55,088 nt of DNA from Prochlorococcus sp. AG-409-L18 (GTDB lineage Bacteria; Cyanobacteriota; Cyanobacteriia; PCC-6307; Cyanobiaceae): NCBI GenBank assembly GCA_003215535.1, contig QCKG01000012.1, forward strand, positions 1 through 55,088, in the 5' to 3' direction. The notes beneath the pieces were generated by a model. It saw only the letters and a list, made by a program, of their open reading frames with translations, searched no databases and had not been told where the DNA came from. Position 1 is the stretch's first letter. The number at the start of each line of letters is the position of its first letter. Below are positions 1-8,993 of the stretch, in pieces. The translations under genes and the position numbers were made by a program.

Positions 1-54
1 CTTAAAAAGTCCCGTCTTATTGCTTTGGACTACTTACGCTTCGATCACGATTGA
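1..54 (+). CDS. C-terminal end of an unidentified gene, cut by the window edge
   Basis: An open frame runs from the first base to a TGA at 52-54, encoding the last 17 residues of a protein ending LIALDYLRFDHD. It stops 6 bases before the aroC start on the same strand, which is typical operon spacing. The fragment is too short to identify, and the frame could be fortuitous. Only the uninterrupted frame and the tight spacing to aroC support it. Confidence 0.4.
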   Translation, partial: LKKSRLIALDYLRFDHD

Positions 55-60
55 TTTTTT

Positions 61-1149
61 ATGGGAAGCACGTTTGGGCAACTATTTCGAATAAGCACCT
101 TCGGTGAGTCTCATGGTGGAGGAGTAGGCGTAATTTTAGAAGGCTGCCCTCCAAGATTGGAGCTTGATATTGCCCATATTCAATCTGAATTAGATAGGCG
201 TAAGCCAGGGCAGAGCAAAATTACCACCCCTAGGAAAGAGGCTGATCAGGTCGAGTTCTTAAGTGGATTGCTTGAAGACATGACTCTTGGTACTCCTATT
301 GCCATGATTGTCCGAAATAAAGATCAACGTCCAGGTGATTACAAGGAAATGCGTCATGTGTTTAGGCCCTCGCATGCAGATGGGACTTATAATGCAAAAT
401 ATGGAATACAAGCTCTTAGTGGTGGAGGTAGAGCTTCTGCAAGAGAGACGATTGCTAGAGTTGCGGCAGGTGCTATTGCGAAACAACTACTTGCCAAGAC
501 CAATGGCACAGAAGTACTTGCATGGGTAAAGAGAATTCATAATGTTGAAGCGCAAATAAATCCAGTGAAAGTCAAATTTGAAGAGATTGAGTCCAATATT
601 GTTCGTTGCCCTGATCAGGTGACAGCACAGTTGATGATCGATCGAGTTGAAGAAATAAGTCGTCAGGGTGATTCTTGTGGTGGGGTCATTGAGTGTGTTG
701 TCAGGAATCCTCCGGTAGGTCTAGGCATGCCAGTTTTTGACAAATTGGAGGCAGATCTTGCAAAAGCCCTTATGTCACTTCCTGCTACTAAGGGTTTTGA
801 ACTTGGTTCGGGATTTTCAGGAACTTTCCTTAAAGGTAGTGAGCATAATGATGCCTTCTTACCTACAAAAGATGGACGTCTTAAAACATCAACGAATAAC
901 TCAGGAGGTATACAAGGGGGGATAAGTAATGGGGAGGAAATTCTGATGAGGGTTGCTTTTAAGCCAACCGCTACCATTCGGAAAGATCAGCAGACCATAG
1001 ATGCAGATGGTAATTCAATTACTCTTGCTGGGAAGGGACGCCATGATCCATGCGTTTTGCCAAGGGCTGTCCCGATGGTGGAATCCATGGTTGCATTAGT
1101 TTTAGCTGATCATCTTCTTCGGCAAAGAGGGCAGTGCAGCCTTTGGTGA
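61..1149 (+). CDS. aroC: chorismate synthase
   Basis: Converts 5-enolpyruvylshikimate-3-phosphate to chorismate, the last step of the shikimate pathway feeding aromatic amino acids, folate and quinones; the enzyme needs reduced FMN. The 362-residue protein has the usual bacterial length. It shows the N-terminal GESHGGG motif (about residues 16-22) and the [10 protein letters not shown] signature (about residues 121-130) of the FMN-binding core. The ATG at 61 puts the family's conserved start ([10 protein letters not shown]) at the N-terminus. The gene ends facing the KDPG-aldolase-like gene, with 237 bases of AT-rich sequence between them in which I see no clear terminator. Confidence 0.97.
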   Translation: MGSTFGQLFRISTFGESHGGGVGVILEGCPPRLELDIAHIQSELDRRKPGQSKITTPRKEADQVEFLSGLLEDMTLGTPIAMIVRNKDQRPGDYKEMRHVFRPSHADGTYNAKYGIQALSGGGRASARETIARVAAGAIAKQLLAKTNGTEVLAWVKRIHNVEAQINPVKVKFEEIESNIVRCPDQVTAQLMIDRVEEISRQGDSCGGVIECVVRNPPVGLGMPVFDKLEADLAKALMSLPATKGFELGSGFSGTFLKGSEHNDAFLPTKDGRLKTSTNNSGGIQGGISNGEEILMRVAFKPTATIRKDQQTIDADGNSITLAGKGRHDPCVLPRAVPMVESMVALVLADHLLRQRGQCSLW

Positions 1150-1386
1150 TAAAACCCAGGTAAGGGTCGGAACATGAACTGCTTAGGTGGCTTTAGTTGA
1201 GACTGAGTGGGTTTAAGAGTTGATTGATATTTTTATGTATATGTATTTAATGACTGCATTTTTAAGCCTGTGGATATAGAGGTGACTACTCTTAAGTTGA
1301 GATTAATTGGGATATTGCAAGGAATATGACTACTATGGTGTAATTAATCTGAGCTCTATGTCGATAAAGTATTGTCGTTAATATCT

Positions 1387-1971
1387 TTAATGTTGAAATT
1401 TCAGCCATGACTCAAGCGAAGGCCTCAGAGGCTCTTGTTGGGTTAATTCCCTGCCAATTGCAATAGCTCCAAACCCTTTCTTCAGCCAGGGATTTATATC
1501 TGAAATCTTCATGCCACCAGCTGCAATAATGAATGGGGTAGAGCCAAGAGGAACTTGGAGTTGATTCAGGTATTCAATACCAAGAATAGAAGCCGGGAAA
1601 AGCTTGACTAGTCGACATCCAAACTGGCTGGCTTGATAAATCTCTGTAGGGGAGAAAACTCCAGGGATAAGGACTTGCTTCAGGTTTTGAGCTTGACGCA
1701 GGAGCTCAACATCCCAAATGGGAGTCATCGCATATGCGAGGCCTAGATTCGCGACTAATTCCAGACTTTTAGGATTCGTTATCGATGCTGCCCCTAATGA
1801 GATCGAACCAAAACTCTGTTGCAACTCTTTCATTAGAGACGTCCAGCCTGGATGCGGAGACCACGCAATCTCCACATGATGGACACCTAGCGAATTAAGT
1901 TGTTCAACAAAATAAATCAAAGGACTATCTTTAACTTCTTCTTCCATATCCCTGGAATCAGGTCGTATCAC
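1387..1971 (-). CDS. eda: KDPG/KHG aldolase-like protein (2-dehydro-3-deoxy-phosphogluconate aldolase family)
   Basis: Class I aldolase of the Eda family, which cleaves 2-keto-3-deoxy-6-phosphogluconate to pyruvate and glyceraldehyde-3-phosphate in the Entner-Doudoroff route. The Schiff-base lysine lies in the KLFPAS motif, the catalytic glutamate in VEIAW, and the phosphate-binding glycines in AAGGM. The coordinates given begin at a GTG (1971), the only standard start codon available. That start cuts off coding-like sequence in the same frame: residues reading WIDQQEALIASLEAQPLLVV run upstream to just after the ftsH stop, and they include the first beta strand of the barrel. The true start is therefore probably upstream at a rare codon, for example ATC at 2046, one base after the ftsH stop. 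It is the last gene of the ftsH run. Confidence 0.85.
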   Translation of the reverse strand: MIRPDSRDMEEEVKDSPLIYFVEQLNSLGVHHVEIAWSPHPGWTSLMKELQQSFGSISLGAASITNPKSLELVANLGLAYAMTPIWDVELLRQAQNLKQVLIPGVFSPTEIYQASQFGCRLVKLFPASILGIEYLNQLQVPLGSTPFIIAAGGMKISDINPWLKKGFGAIAIGRELTQQEPLRPSLESWLKFQH

Positions 1972-2047
1972 AACTAAAAGAGGTTGGGCCTCAAGAGAAG
2001 CAATTAATGCTTCTTGCTGATCTATCCAGTTAGATAAGTAAGTGATG

Positions 2048-3895
2048 TCAGACGTATTCGGCTACTCGTACATCTCGATTAATCAAAAGATTTTGGAGAT
2101 CTTCTGAATCTACGGTTTCTTTTTCTACCAACATATTTGCTAATTCATCAAGAACGGGACGATTATCTAATAGGACCTTATTAGCTCTTTTGTAAGCGGC
2201 ATCAACTAAGTCAGAAACTTCTGAATCAATTGTTGCAGCTGTATCTTCTGAGAAGTCTCTTTCAGGGGCTATATCACGGCCAAGAAACATCCCTCCTTGA
2301 GATCTGCCTAAAGACAAGGGCCCTATCTTGTCACTCATGCCAAAGCGAGTAACCATTTGCCTCGCTACTTGAGCTACTTGCTTCAAATCGTTAGATGCTC
2401 CTGTGGTGACCTCGTCTTCTCCGTAGACAATTTCTTCTGCCACTCGACCACCTAAGGCCACAGCCATTTGATTTTGTAGATAAGACCGTGAATATAGACC
2501 TGATTCCATTCTCTCTTCACTAGGAGTGAAAAATGTAAGTCCTCCTGCTTGGCCTCGGGGGATTATTGATATTTTTTGGACTGGGTCATAATCGGGCATA
2601 AGAGCTCCCACTAGAGCATGGCCAGCTTCGTGATATGCAACAAGACGCTTTCTTTTCTCGCTCATTACACGATCTTTTTTCTCTGGTCCTGCCATTACTC
2701 GTTCAATAGCATCACCAATTTCATCATTGCTTACTTCTTTAAGCTCTCTGCGAGCTGCAAGGATTGCAGCTTCGTTTAGAAGGTTGGCAAGATCTGCTCC
2801 TGTAAAGCCAGGGGTACGACGCGCCACTTTGTCCAAGTCGACATCTGTTGAGAGCGTTTTATCTCGAGCATGAACTTTTAGAATTTGTAGCCTTCCACTG
2901 TAGTCAGGTCTGTCTACGACAACTTGACGATCAAAACGACCTGGACGCATTAAGGCTGAATCCAGTACATCAGGCCTATTAGTTGCAGCAACGATGATTA
3001 TTCCAGAGTTGCCCTCAAACCCATCCATCTCTGTAAGAAGTTGATTGAGGGTTTGCTCTCTCTCATCATTTCCTCCACCAAGGCCGGCTCCTCTTTGTCG
3101 CCCAACAGCGTCAATTTCATCAATAAAGACTATGCACGGAGCATTTTTCTTTGCTTGTTCAAAAAGATCTCGCACTCTGCTGGCCCCCACTCCTACAAAC
3201 ATTTCCACGAATTCGGAACCTGATATTGAGAAGAATGGGACTTCAGCTTCTCCTGCGACTGCTTTCGCTAACAAAGTTTTCCCTGTACCAGGCGGTCCAA
3301 CGAGAAGTACACCTTTAGGAATCTTTGCTCCTACAGCAGTAAAGCGATCTGGACTTTTCAGAAAATCAACTACTTCAGTTAGTTCGAGTTTTGCACCTTC
3401 TATGCCAGCGACGTCTCCAAAGGTGACCTGCGTGGAGGGTTCCATTTGCAACCTGGCTTTGCTTTTGCCGAAATTCATTGCAGGGTTCCCACCTCCATTC
3501 CCTTGAGCTCGCCGGAAAAGGAAAAAGAGTCCTCCTAATAACAAAACTGGGAAAATCAAGCTACTTGCCGCTTGTTGCCATGCACTTGGCTGACGAGTGG
3601 GCTGTACAGCAATATCCACGTTGTGCTTAGTAAGCAGGCTTAAAAGGTCTTTGTCCGGGGCAAGATTGACTGCTGCTCGGCGACCATCCATTTCAACAAC
3701 CTGAGCTGTTCCTCGATCAGGAGAAATTAAAACTCTGCTTATTTGGTTCTCTTCAACGGCCTCGATGAAATCGCTGTACCGCAGAGTTTTGGTTGCTGTA
3801 GAAGGGTCAGGCTTGTCAAAGAAAGCAGTCCCAACAACGATTACAACAATCACCATGAGCACGTAGAGCCCAACGTTTCGCCAGCGTTTGTTCAA
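2048..3895 (-). CDS. ftsH: ATP-dependent zinc metalloprotease FtsH
   Basis: Membrane-anchored AAA+ protease. In cyanobacteria, thylakoid FtsH complexes remove photodamaged D1 during photosystem II repair. The 615 residues hold two membrane segments (about 9-27 and 109-127) around a lumenal or periplasmic loop. They are followed by Walker A GPPGTGKT (200-207), Walker B FIDE (257-260), the second region of homology around NRPDVLD, and the zinc-binding HEAGH motif (422-426). The gene follows sat by 45 bases on the same strand. Cyanobacteria carry several ftsH copies, and I cannot assign the orthologue number from sequence alone. Confidence 0.97.
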   Translation of the reverse strand: MNKRWRNVGLYVLMVIVVIVVGTAFFDKPDPSTATKTLRYSDFIEAVEENQISRVLISPDRGTAQVVEMDGRRAAVNLAPDKDLLSLLTKHNVDIAVQPTRQPSAWQQAASSLIFPVLLLGGLFFLFRRAQGNGGGNPAMNFGKSKARLQMEPSTQVTFGDVAGIEGAKLELTEVVDFLKSPDRFTAVGAKIPKGVLLVGPPGTGKTLLAKAVAGEAEVPFFSISGSEFVEMFVGVGASRVRDLFEQAKKNAPCIVFIDEIDAVGRQRGAGLGGGNDEREQTLNQLLTEMDGFEGNSGIIIVAATNRPDVLDSALMRPGRFDRQVVVDRPDYSGRLQILKVHARDKTLSTDVDLDKVARRTPGFTGADLANLLNEAAILAARRELKEVSNDEIGDAIERVMAGPEKKDRVMSEKRKRLVAYHEAGHALVGALMPDYDPVQKISIIPRGQAGGLTFFTPSEERMESGLYSRSYLQNQMAVALGGRVAEEIVYGEDEVTTGASNDLKQVAQVARQMVTRFGMSDKIGPLSLGRSQGGMFLGRDIAPERDFSEDTAATIDSEVSDLVDAAYKRANKVLLDNRPVLDELANMLVEKETVDSEDLQNLLINRDVRVAEYV

Positions 3896-3940
3896 GGTTC
3901 TGTCACCTCAGATGAAGGGATGTTAATAGTTTTCTCCCCA

Positions 3941-5113
3941 TCAAGTGGCTCGAAGTACTTCAACAACACTTTTGAAGGCGAACCATTCAGGGATTTCTTC
4001 TCCACTGCGCAGCATTTTGCGAAATTGTGTGCCGCTCAGCTTTTTGACATGTAAACCACGTGCTTCAGCGTGTTCTGCGGTTACATAGCCTTCTTCCTCG
4101 GTATAAACGAGATTTAAAGAAGGGACTGTTTCCATGGCTAATTCAGGAGCACATTCTCTTGCAAAATTTTGCGCATCATATGGACCATAGAAATCCTCTC
4201 CAGAGAGACTCGACTTGCAACCTGCCATATCGCGACCAATGATGAAGTGAGTACATCCGTAGTTTCTGCGGATAATCATGTGTTGGAGAGCTTCTCTAGG
4301 ACCAGCCATATGCATTGAATATGGAAGGTAGGCCCATCTAATCCTTTGGTTATTGACTTCATCCGCTAAACGCTCATAGGTTTGAAACCGGACTGTCCCA
4401 GGAATGTCATCTTGTTGAGTCGGCCCGCAAGTTGGGTGTACGAGTACAACAGCTTTCTCACTGACATTGCTTGCATGTAAAGCCCTTGTGAAAAGTTCGT
4501 AGTGTGCTCTGTGAATTGGGTTACGACATTGAAATGCAACTACGTCTTCTTGAGCAGGTAGTTCAGCCCTGACTTGAGCAGGAGTTTTGCATGGGAAGAC
4601 CCGATGAGGTAGCTCAAGACCTTTAATCGGACCACCTATATAAAAACGTTTGCGTTCAGTGGTGATCATCCTTACAGCCGGATGCTCTATGGAAGTTGTG
4701 CCATAACAACCTTTGGCTTCTAGTACTTTGTCTGGTTCCCATTTATCTTCTACCTCAATAACAGCCAGGTTTTGGTTTTTATAGGTCAGTAAGACTTGAT
4801 CCCCTGGAGTTATGTCTTCTCTGTCAGTATCTAAAACAACCGGGAGACCAAATAAATAACCTGAGGTAGTCCTATTACTGGCTACTACTGAGTCATAGTC
4901 TGCTTGATGCATGAAGCCTCGTTCAGGAGAGAAACCTCCAATAACAAGCAATTCAATATCGCAAGCATTCCGATCTGAACACTCAATGGTTTTACTCGCA
5001 CTTTCTTGAATGCTTTGGCGCATTTCCCCATGAACCATCAGATCAACCAGGGTTCCCCCATAGGGCGCTATGACATCTGAATCTTTTGGAGAGGACATTT
5101 GGCTGGTGATCAT
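3941..5113 (-). CDS. sat: sulfate adenylyltransferase (ATP sulfurylase)
   Basis: Activates sulfate with ATP to adenosine-5'-phosphosulfate, the first step of assimilatory sulfate reduction. The 390-residue homomeric type has the QCRNPIHRAH motif, corresponding to the HxGH-like nucleotide-binding signature, and an IIGRDMAG motif where many other bacteria have GRDHAG. I recall the GRDMAG form from other cyanobacteria, so it is not a defect. An internal methionine five codons downstream (MSSPKD) is an alternative start. The gene lies between psbO, which is separated from it by a terminator, and ftsH. Confidence 0.96.
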   Translation of the reverse strand: MITSQMSSPKDSDVIAPYGGTLVDLMVHGEMRQSIQESASKTIECSDRNACDIELLVIGGFSPERGFMHQADYDSVVASNRTTSGYLFGLPVVLDTDREDITPGDQVLLTYKNQNLAVIEVEDKWEPDKVLEAKGCYGTTSIEHPAVRMITTERKRFYIGGPIKGLELPHRVFPCKTPAQVRAELPAQEDVVAFQCRNPIHRAHYELFTRALHASNVSEKAVVLVHPTCGPTQQDDIPGTVRFQTYERLADEVNNQRIRWAYLPYSMHMAGPREALQHMIIRRNYGCTHFIIGRDMAGCKSSLSGEDFYGPYDAQNFARECAPELAMETVPSLNLVYTEEEGYVTAEHAEARGLHVKKLSGTQFRKMLRSGEEIPEWFAFKSVVEVLRAT

Positions 5114-5193
5114 TACTAGCCCTGAAAGACTGGGAGATTCTCCCAGATCGAAGGTTGAAGATAGATAAATCGGATTTAAAATCCTTTAATCAC

Positions 5194-5222
5194 TAAAAAG
5201 GGGCCTAAGGCAGGCCCCTTTA
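5194..5222 (-). terminator. Rho-independent terminator of psbO
   Basis: Read on the minus strand, a GC-rich stem (AAAGGGGCCT / AGGCCCCTTT) with a five-base loop is followed directly by a run of T. It lies about 40 bases past the psbO stop and before sat, so it should insulate the strongly expressed psbO from sat and ftsH. Confidence 0.85.
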
Positions 5223-5263
5223 TTAGGTTGTTCAGTTACAGAGAAAGATCAGTTAATTTCTGA

Positions 5264-6064
5264 TCAAGCCTTACGGCCAAAGAGAACACCAGTGAGTTTT
5301 ATGTCAACTGGTTCTTTGGAACCTAAATCATTGTCTGAAGGCTGAATGGCTACGAAGGTTCCCGCAAATGAATTAGTAGCTTCGTCGACACGGTCAATTG
5401 AAAGGGTGATTTGCCCCTGACCAGTCAGGTCTTGCTTGATGTTCTCTTTAGCTAGATCTTCATCATCGCCACCTAGGGCAACAAGTCCCTGTGCATAGTC
5501 AACACCAGTGTCCTTAGCACGACTCTTGGGGTCAAGGAAATCTCCTGTGCGGTAGCTAGGAACGAAGGTTGTCCCTTTGAACTCTGCTCCAGGAGAGATT
5601 GACTTGCTTCCATCAGCAATCATGTCTTTGACAGAGAAAGCTAAAGGAAACTCTTCTCCATTAGGGGAAAGAACAGTGATTAAAGCAAAGTCAATACCAC
5701 CCTTGGCAGTAAATTTGCCACCAGAGAGGTCTCCATAGACCTCATCAATACTTGAGTTGTATCTAGGGCTGATGATCTTTGCAGGAACAAAATCAGCCTT
5801 TTGACGACGGGTAGCTGCCAGTTTCACAAAGAATTCTGTTGGCTGTAGACAGAGGTTCTTAAACTTTCCATCAGTGTTGATGGATCCCTGAGCATCAGCG
5901 GGGAGGGTTGCGCACTCGCCTGCTGCGCCGGTATTGACGACCCCGGCAAATTGGGAATTCCCCCTTTCATCGCCAAGCACAAACGCGGCAGAGACACTGC
6001 TTGGGGCAGCTGCAAAAGTGAGACAGAAAGCCAGCATCAGGGCCAGCAGAGGACGAAATCGCAT
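5264..6064 (-). CDS. psbO: photosystem II manganese-stabilizing protein PsbO
   Basis: Extrinsic 33-kDa subunit on the lumenal face of photosystem II, stabilising the Mn4CaO5 cluster. From the ATG at 6064 the protein has 266 residues. It begins with a signal peptide (MRFRPLLALMLAFCLTFAAAP, cleavage probably after SVSA), followed by the conserved cysteine pair (GECATLP and KNLCLQP) that forms the PsbO disulfide. The frame stays open upstream to 6175, but the extra 37 residues precede a complete signal peptide and are very probably untranslated leader. About 220 bases separate psbO from coaBC and should hold its own promoter. A strong terminator follows the gene. Confidence 0.96.
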   Translation of the reverse strand: MRFRPLLALMLAFCLTFAAAPSSVSAAFVLGDERGNSQFAGVVNTGAAGECATLPADAQGSINTDGKFKNLCLQPTEFFVKLAATRRQKADFVPAKIISPRYNSSIDEVYGDLSGGKFTAKGGIDFALITVLSPNGEEFPLAFSVKDMIADGSKSISPGAEFKGTTFVPSYRTGDFLDPKSRAKDTGVDYAQGLVALGGDDEDLAKENIKQDLTGQGQITLSIDRVDEATNSFAGTFVAIQPSDNDLGSKEPVDIKLTGVLFGRKA

Positions 6065-6287
6065 GAGAGGAAGCCGAAAGGCCAGATGACTGCGGTAGAA
6101 ACCGCCCAATGGATCAGTTGGGATCTTACAGGGGGCAAATGGGGCATTGGACCAGCCTTTTGCAGCTCTCAACAACCTGTCGCTTCTTCAAACACAAAAA
6201 AACGACCTTCAAACCCCCAAATCCCTTTCCCAAACTGGCTTTTTGTTTTTTTGCCCTATTTTAAAGAAATTTGGTGAATCAATTCAT

Positions 6288-7568
6288 TTAAGGAATTATT
6301 GAAGGCATTTCGAGCAGCATTGCATCCAATAATTGATGGGCCAAGTCCAATTTGGAGGTAGTACGTAGTGGGCGAACCGTCTCATCAGGTCCCAAGAGGA
6401 AGCCTCCATTGGGTTGTTCTCCAAAGCCTTGGCCAGGACGATCAATGGGATTTGCCATTAGTAAATCGCATCCTTTAGTTACCTTCTTTGCTTTGCCCTG
6501 AAGAAGAAGTTCATTGTCATTCCCTGTTAACGCAGAAAAACCAAGTAAAACTTGCCCTATAGGTTTTTTTTGGACTAACTCAGCAAGTAAATCAGGTACG
6601 GGTTCAAAGGTATTACCAAGACTTTGTAGGAAGTTAACTTTGCTTAGCTTCTTTTCTGCACTGCCGCCGACCTTCCTTATGTCTGCGACGGCCGCTGCCA
6701 TAGCAATTGCATTTGCAGAACTTTGGAGTCGTTCAAGTATTTTTCTCATTTGTTCTGCATTAGTTACAGCATGACTGCTTAAGCCTTCGAGTAAAGCTGA
6801 GGGGAGATTAAGTGGACCGTGCACTAGTTCGACTTTGGCTCCTCTTAGCTTTGCGGCCTGAGCAAGCACTACTCCCATCATTCCGCTGCTTCTATTTGTG
6901 AAAACCCTTGCAGGGTCTAATGCTTCCTCCGTAGGACCAGCAGTTGCGATGAGAGTCAGGCCATCCCAGTCTTTTATTAGTTTTCCGTGTTTCTCTTTTT
7001 GAATAATTCCGCTAGTTATGGCTAATTGAATGAGATCTATTTCAACCATCCGACCTTCTCCTATTCGGTCACAGGCAAGGAGCCCAGCGGAAGGGACAAG
7101 AGGCAAAATGTTTGGATTGCGTTGAAGTAATTTCCAATTGTTCTGAATAAATGAGTTTCTCCACATCCCTGTGTTCATTGCAGCAGCAGCAATGACAGGA
7201 ACTTCAGCTGCCAATAAAACACTTGCGAGCAGACCTTCTGCAAGCCCTTTGGTCCAACGTGAAAGCGTAGAAGCACTTAATGGTGCGATGACAACTATTT
7301 CCGCCCATTCAGCAAGTTCTATATGTAATGGTTTTGGTTCATTTGGGTCCCATTGGTCTTTATCTTGATAACAACGGTTTCTGCTAAGGGTTGCTAATGC
7401 TAATGGGCTTACTAGTTGGGCCGCACTTGGGGTCACAACACAGCGCACCTCCGCACCTGATTTGATTAAAGAGCTGATCAGGAGAGGAGTTTTAACTGCA
7501 GCAATGCTTCCACACGCAGCAACGAGAATTCGTCGTCCTTTTAGGAGATATGTCTCCTCAATCTTCAT
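6288..7568 (-). CDS. coaBC: bifunctional phosphopantothenoylcysteine decarboxylase / phosphopantothenate-cysteine ligase
   Basis: Carries out two steps of coenzyme A synthesis: CTP-dependent ligation of cysteine to 4'-phosphopantothenate, then FMN-dependent decarboxylation. The N-terminal CoaC flavoprotein domain (about residues 8-190) has the VAACGSIAA nucleotide loop, the LHIELAEWAE helix with its active-site histidine, and the AAMNTGMW substrate clamp. The CoaB domain begins near TAGPTEEALDPARVF, with NRSSG following, and runs to the end. The 426-residue length is normal. The start overlaps the stop of the DUF2555 gene by 11 bases, implying translational coupling. Confidence 0.95.
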   Translation of the reverse strand: MKIEETYLLKGRRILVAACGSIAAVKTPLLISSLIKSGAEVRCVVTPSAAQLVSPLALATLSRNRCYQDKDQWDPNEPKPLHIELAEWAEIVVIAPLSASTLSRWTKGLAEGLLASVLLAAEVPVIAAAAMNTGMWRNSFIQNNWKLLQRNPNILPLVPSAGLLACDRIGEGRMVEIDLIQLAITSGIIQKEKHGKLIKDWDGLTLIATAGPTEEALDPARVFTNRSSGMMGVVLAQAAKLRGAKVELVHGPLNLPSALLEGLSSHAVTNAEQMRKILERLQSSANAIAMAAAVADIRKVGGSAEKKLSKVNFLQSLGNTFEPVPDLLAELVQKKPIGQVLLGFSALTGNDNELLLQGKAKKVTKGCDLLMANPIDRPGQGFGEQPNGGFLLGPDETVRPLRTTSKLDLAHQLLDAMLLEMPSIIP

Positions 7569-7797
7569 CGAATGGTTCCTGATCTATTAAGTGTAGATAG
7601 GGAATTGTCAGTTCGGGTCTATGTATTGCTAGTGCCCGCAAAAGATGCCAGTCATTTAGGCCCTCAAAAGGTGTGGGGTAATCATCATCTTCTAGACGCT
7701 TTGCCAAGAGGGCCGTGGAAGCGTCATCAAATTCATTTAAAAGCTCCGGGGTAATGCGTCGCTCCTTTAATAATGATGGAACATTGGATCTATTCAT
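7558..7797 (-). CDS. conserved cyanobacterial small protein, DUF2555 family
   Basis: A 79-residue protein with the DUF2555 signature: an acidic LAKRLEDDDYPTPFEGLNDWHLLRA core, then IHRPEL and an acidic tail. It has no signal peptide or membrane segment. The family is found across cyanobacteria and its function is unknown. It lies directly upstream of coaBC and overlaps it by 11 bases, so the two are probably co-transcribed. Nothing in the sequence links it to coenzyme A biochemistry beyond that. Confidence 0.88.
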   Translation of the reverse strand: MNRSNVPSLLKERRITPELLNEFDDASTALLAKRLEDDDYPTPFEGLNDWHLLRALAIHRPELTIPYLHLIDQEPFDED

Positions 7798-7855
7798 TTG
7801 TCAGGATGAAACTATCCACATTCCTATTTTGCTCACACGCTAGCTTTCTCTAACA

Positions 7856-7928
7856 GGGGAATTAGCTCAGTTGGTAGAGCGCTGCGATCGCACCGCAGAG
7901 GTCAGGGGTTCGAATCCCCTATTCTCCA
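7856..7928 (+). tRNA. tRNA-Ala (anticodon CGC)
   Basis: A 73-base cloverleaf: acceptor GGGGAAT pairs with ATTCTCC, the D arm is AGCTCAGTTGGTAGAGC, the anticodon stem is CTGCG/CGCAG around a loop with anticodon CGC, and the T arm is AGGGG-TTCGAAT-CCCCT. The discriminator is A and the 3' CCA is not encoded. It reads the alanine codon GCG. Confidence 0.95.
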
Positions 7929-8048
7929 TGCTGATTTTTAGGCTTTTTATTTCAAGGCAGAGTTGTATTTGTTTGCTCCAGTTTTCTGTGCAAAAAGATA
8001 GAAGATTGTATTTTGAACCCCTGACTTTTTTGAGATAATCATTAAGTC

Positions 8049-8219
8049 ATGCGATTCAAGCTCAGACTTCAGCCTGGCGACCGTAACCTTCTCTTAGCTG
8101 GACTACTAGTTTTAGTTGGTCTTACTGTCCTTGCACGCCCCTCTGCTTTGCTTACATTTGGCTTTATTGCTCTAGCAGGCGGTTTGACTGCTGGAATGAA
8201 AAAACCACCAGATAGTTGA
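8049..8219 (+). CDS. small membrane protein of unknown function (56 aa)
   Basis: This short frame starts at an ATG and encodes 56 residues. A basic N-terminus (MRFKLRLQPGDRN) is followed by two hydrophobic stretches (about residues 13-28 and 32-49) that could form a helical hairpin, ending in a lysine-rich tail. A possible promoter (TTGAAC, then GATAAT) lies just upstream and would leave a very short leader. It sits between tRNA-Ala and a 66-residue gene on the same strand. I do not recognise the family. The alternating charge and hydrophobicity pattern argues for a real gene. Confidence 0.65.
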   Translation: MRFKLRLQPGDRNLLLAGLLVLVGLTVLARPSALLTFGFIALAGGLTAGMKKPPDS

Positions 8220-8257
8220 TGAGGTAAAAGGGTTACTACGAAGAGACCGAATTCTCG

Positions 8258-8458
8258 ATGTCGCAATCGAAACGTGAACAAGTGATTAGTCACCTCCGCT
8301 ACATCCGACAGGAGTTGCGGGAGATGCATCAAGGAGTCATGCAAGATGGCTTATTGCCTGAACCAGGCGAAGTGCGTGGTGTTATGGCTCAGTTGGAGGC
8401 TTTGCTTGAGTTACTAGAAGGCAAGTCATCTCGCAAGCCAAAGGCTGAGGCAGGTTGA
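8258..8458 (+). CDS. conserved small helical protein of unknown function (66 aa)
   Basis: A 66-residue hydrophilic protein predicted to be almost entirely alpha-helical: a basic first helix (KREQVISHLRYIRQELREM), a PEPGEVRG turn, a leucine-rich second helix (MAQLEALLELLEG) and a basic tail. The heptad-like leucines suggest a coiled-coil hairpin. It follows the 56-residue membrane protein by 38 bases. It resembles small uncharacterised proteins of picocyanobacteria, and I cannot assign a function. Confidence 0.7.
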   Translation: MSQSKREQVISHLRYIRQELREMHQGVMQDGLLPEPGEVRGVMAQLEALLELLEGKSSRKPKAEAG

Positions 8459-8586
8459 GGTTGAGCAATTACATTACACATTCGATTATGAGCGCTCATG
8501 ATTATTATTTTATAAGCTTCAAATACAATGAAAAGATAAGATGATTATAAAGATAAAAGTATTGCAAGCTCTCCTAATGGATTGAG

Positions 8587-8928
8587 ATGGGAATTAAACT
8601 TCAATCAACTGCTTTGCAACGAAATTTTGGTCATGCTTTTGAGAGATTAGAGCTTTGGGCTGTGAACCCTTGGCGAAGATATTCGTTGTTTTTAATTATC
8701 CTTCTGATCGGATTTTTGATTGGCAGCTCTATAGGTACTATTAATGGTGTTTTGGCTTTAATGGACCCTATAGGTGCTTTCTTTGTTGTTTTAATACTTG
8801 AACTAATGGTTAGGGCAAGAAGGCGATGGCCTACTAATCAAAGGTCTCATATTTCATTAAAAATAATTGATTTAGCAAGGTTTGGGTTGTTATATGGATT
8901 GCTCTTGGAAGGCTTTAAATTGTTATAG
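8587..8928 (+). CDS. ycf20: Ycf20-like membrane protein (DUF565)
   Basis: A 113-residue protein with the Ycf20/DUF565 pattern: an amphipathic N-terminal helix ending in the conserved NPWRRYS motif, two membrane segments (LFLIILLIGFLIGSSIG and PIGAFFVVLILELMV), then a basic stretch (RARRRW) and a C-terminal amphipathic helix. In algae and plants the family has been linked to non-photochemical quenching; the cyanobacterial role is not established. Upstream lies a perfect 12-base palindrome (ATGAGCGCTCAT, 8488-8499) of unknown significance. Confidence 0.85.
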   Translation: MGIKLQSTALQRNFGHAFERLELWAVNPWRRYSLFLIILLIGFLIGSSIGTINGVLALMDPIGAFFVVLILELMVRARRRWPTNQRSHISLKIIDLARFGLLYGLLLEGFKLL

Positions 8929-8993
8929 ACTCAAAATCAAATCTAAGATATTTAACTATACTGCCTGTTAGTTTTTATAAGCATTCAAGATTT

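Noticed and set aside
3045-3506. 153-codon plus-strand frame inside ftsH
   Set aside because: It is antisense to a well-conserved ATPase domain and is explained by codon bias in ftsH.
3941-5113. GRDMAG instead of GRDHAG in ATP sulfurylase taken as a lost catalytic histidine
   Set aside because: I recall the same variant in other cyanobacterial ATP sulfurylases, so it is a lineage feature rather than a defect.
6065-6175. N-terminal extension of psbO by 37 residues
   Set aside because: A complete signal peptide begins at the ATG at 6064. The upstream residues would precede it and are not family-like.
8488-8499. Palindrome ATGAGCGCTCAT as a regulatory operator
   Set aside because: A 12-base palindrome without a loop or conservation evidence is weak. 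It is mentioned only in the ycf20 entry.
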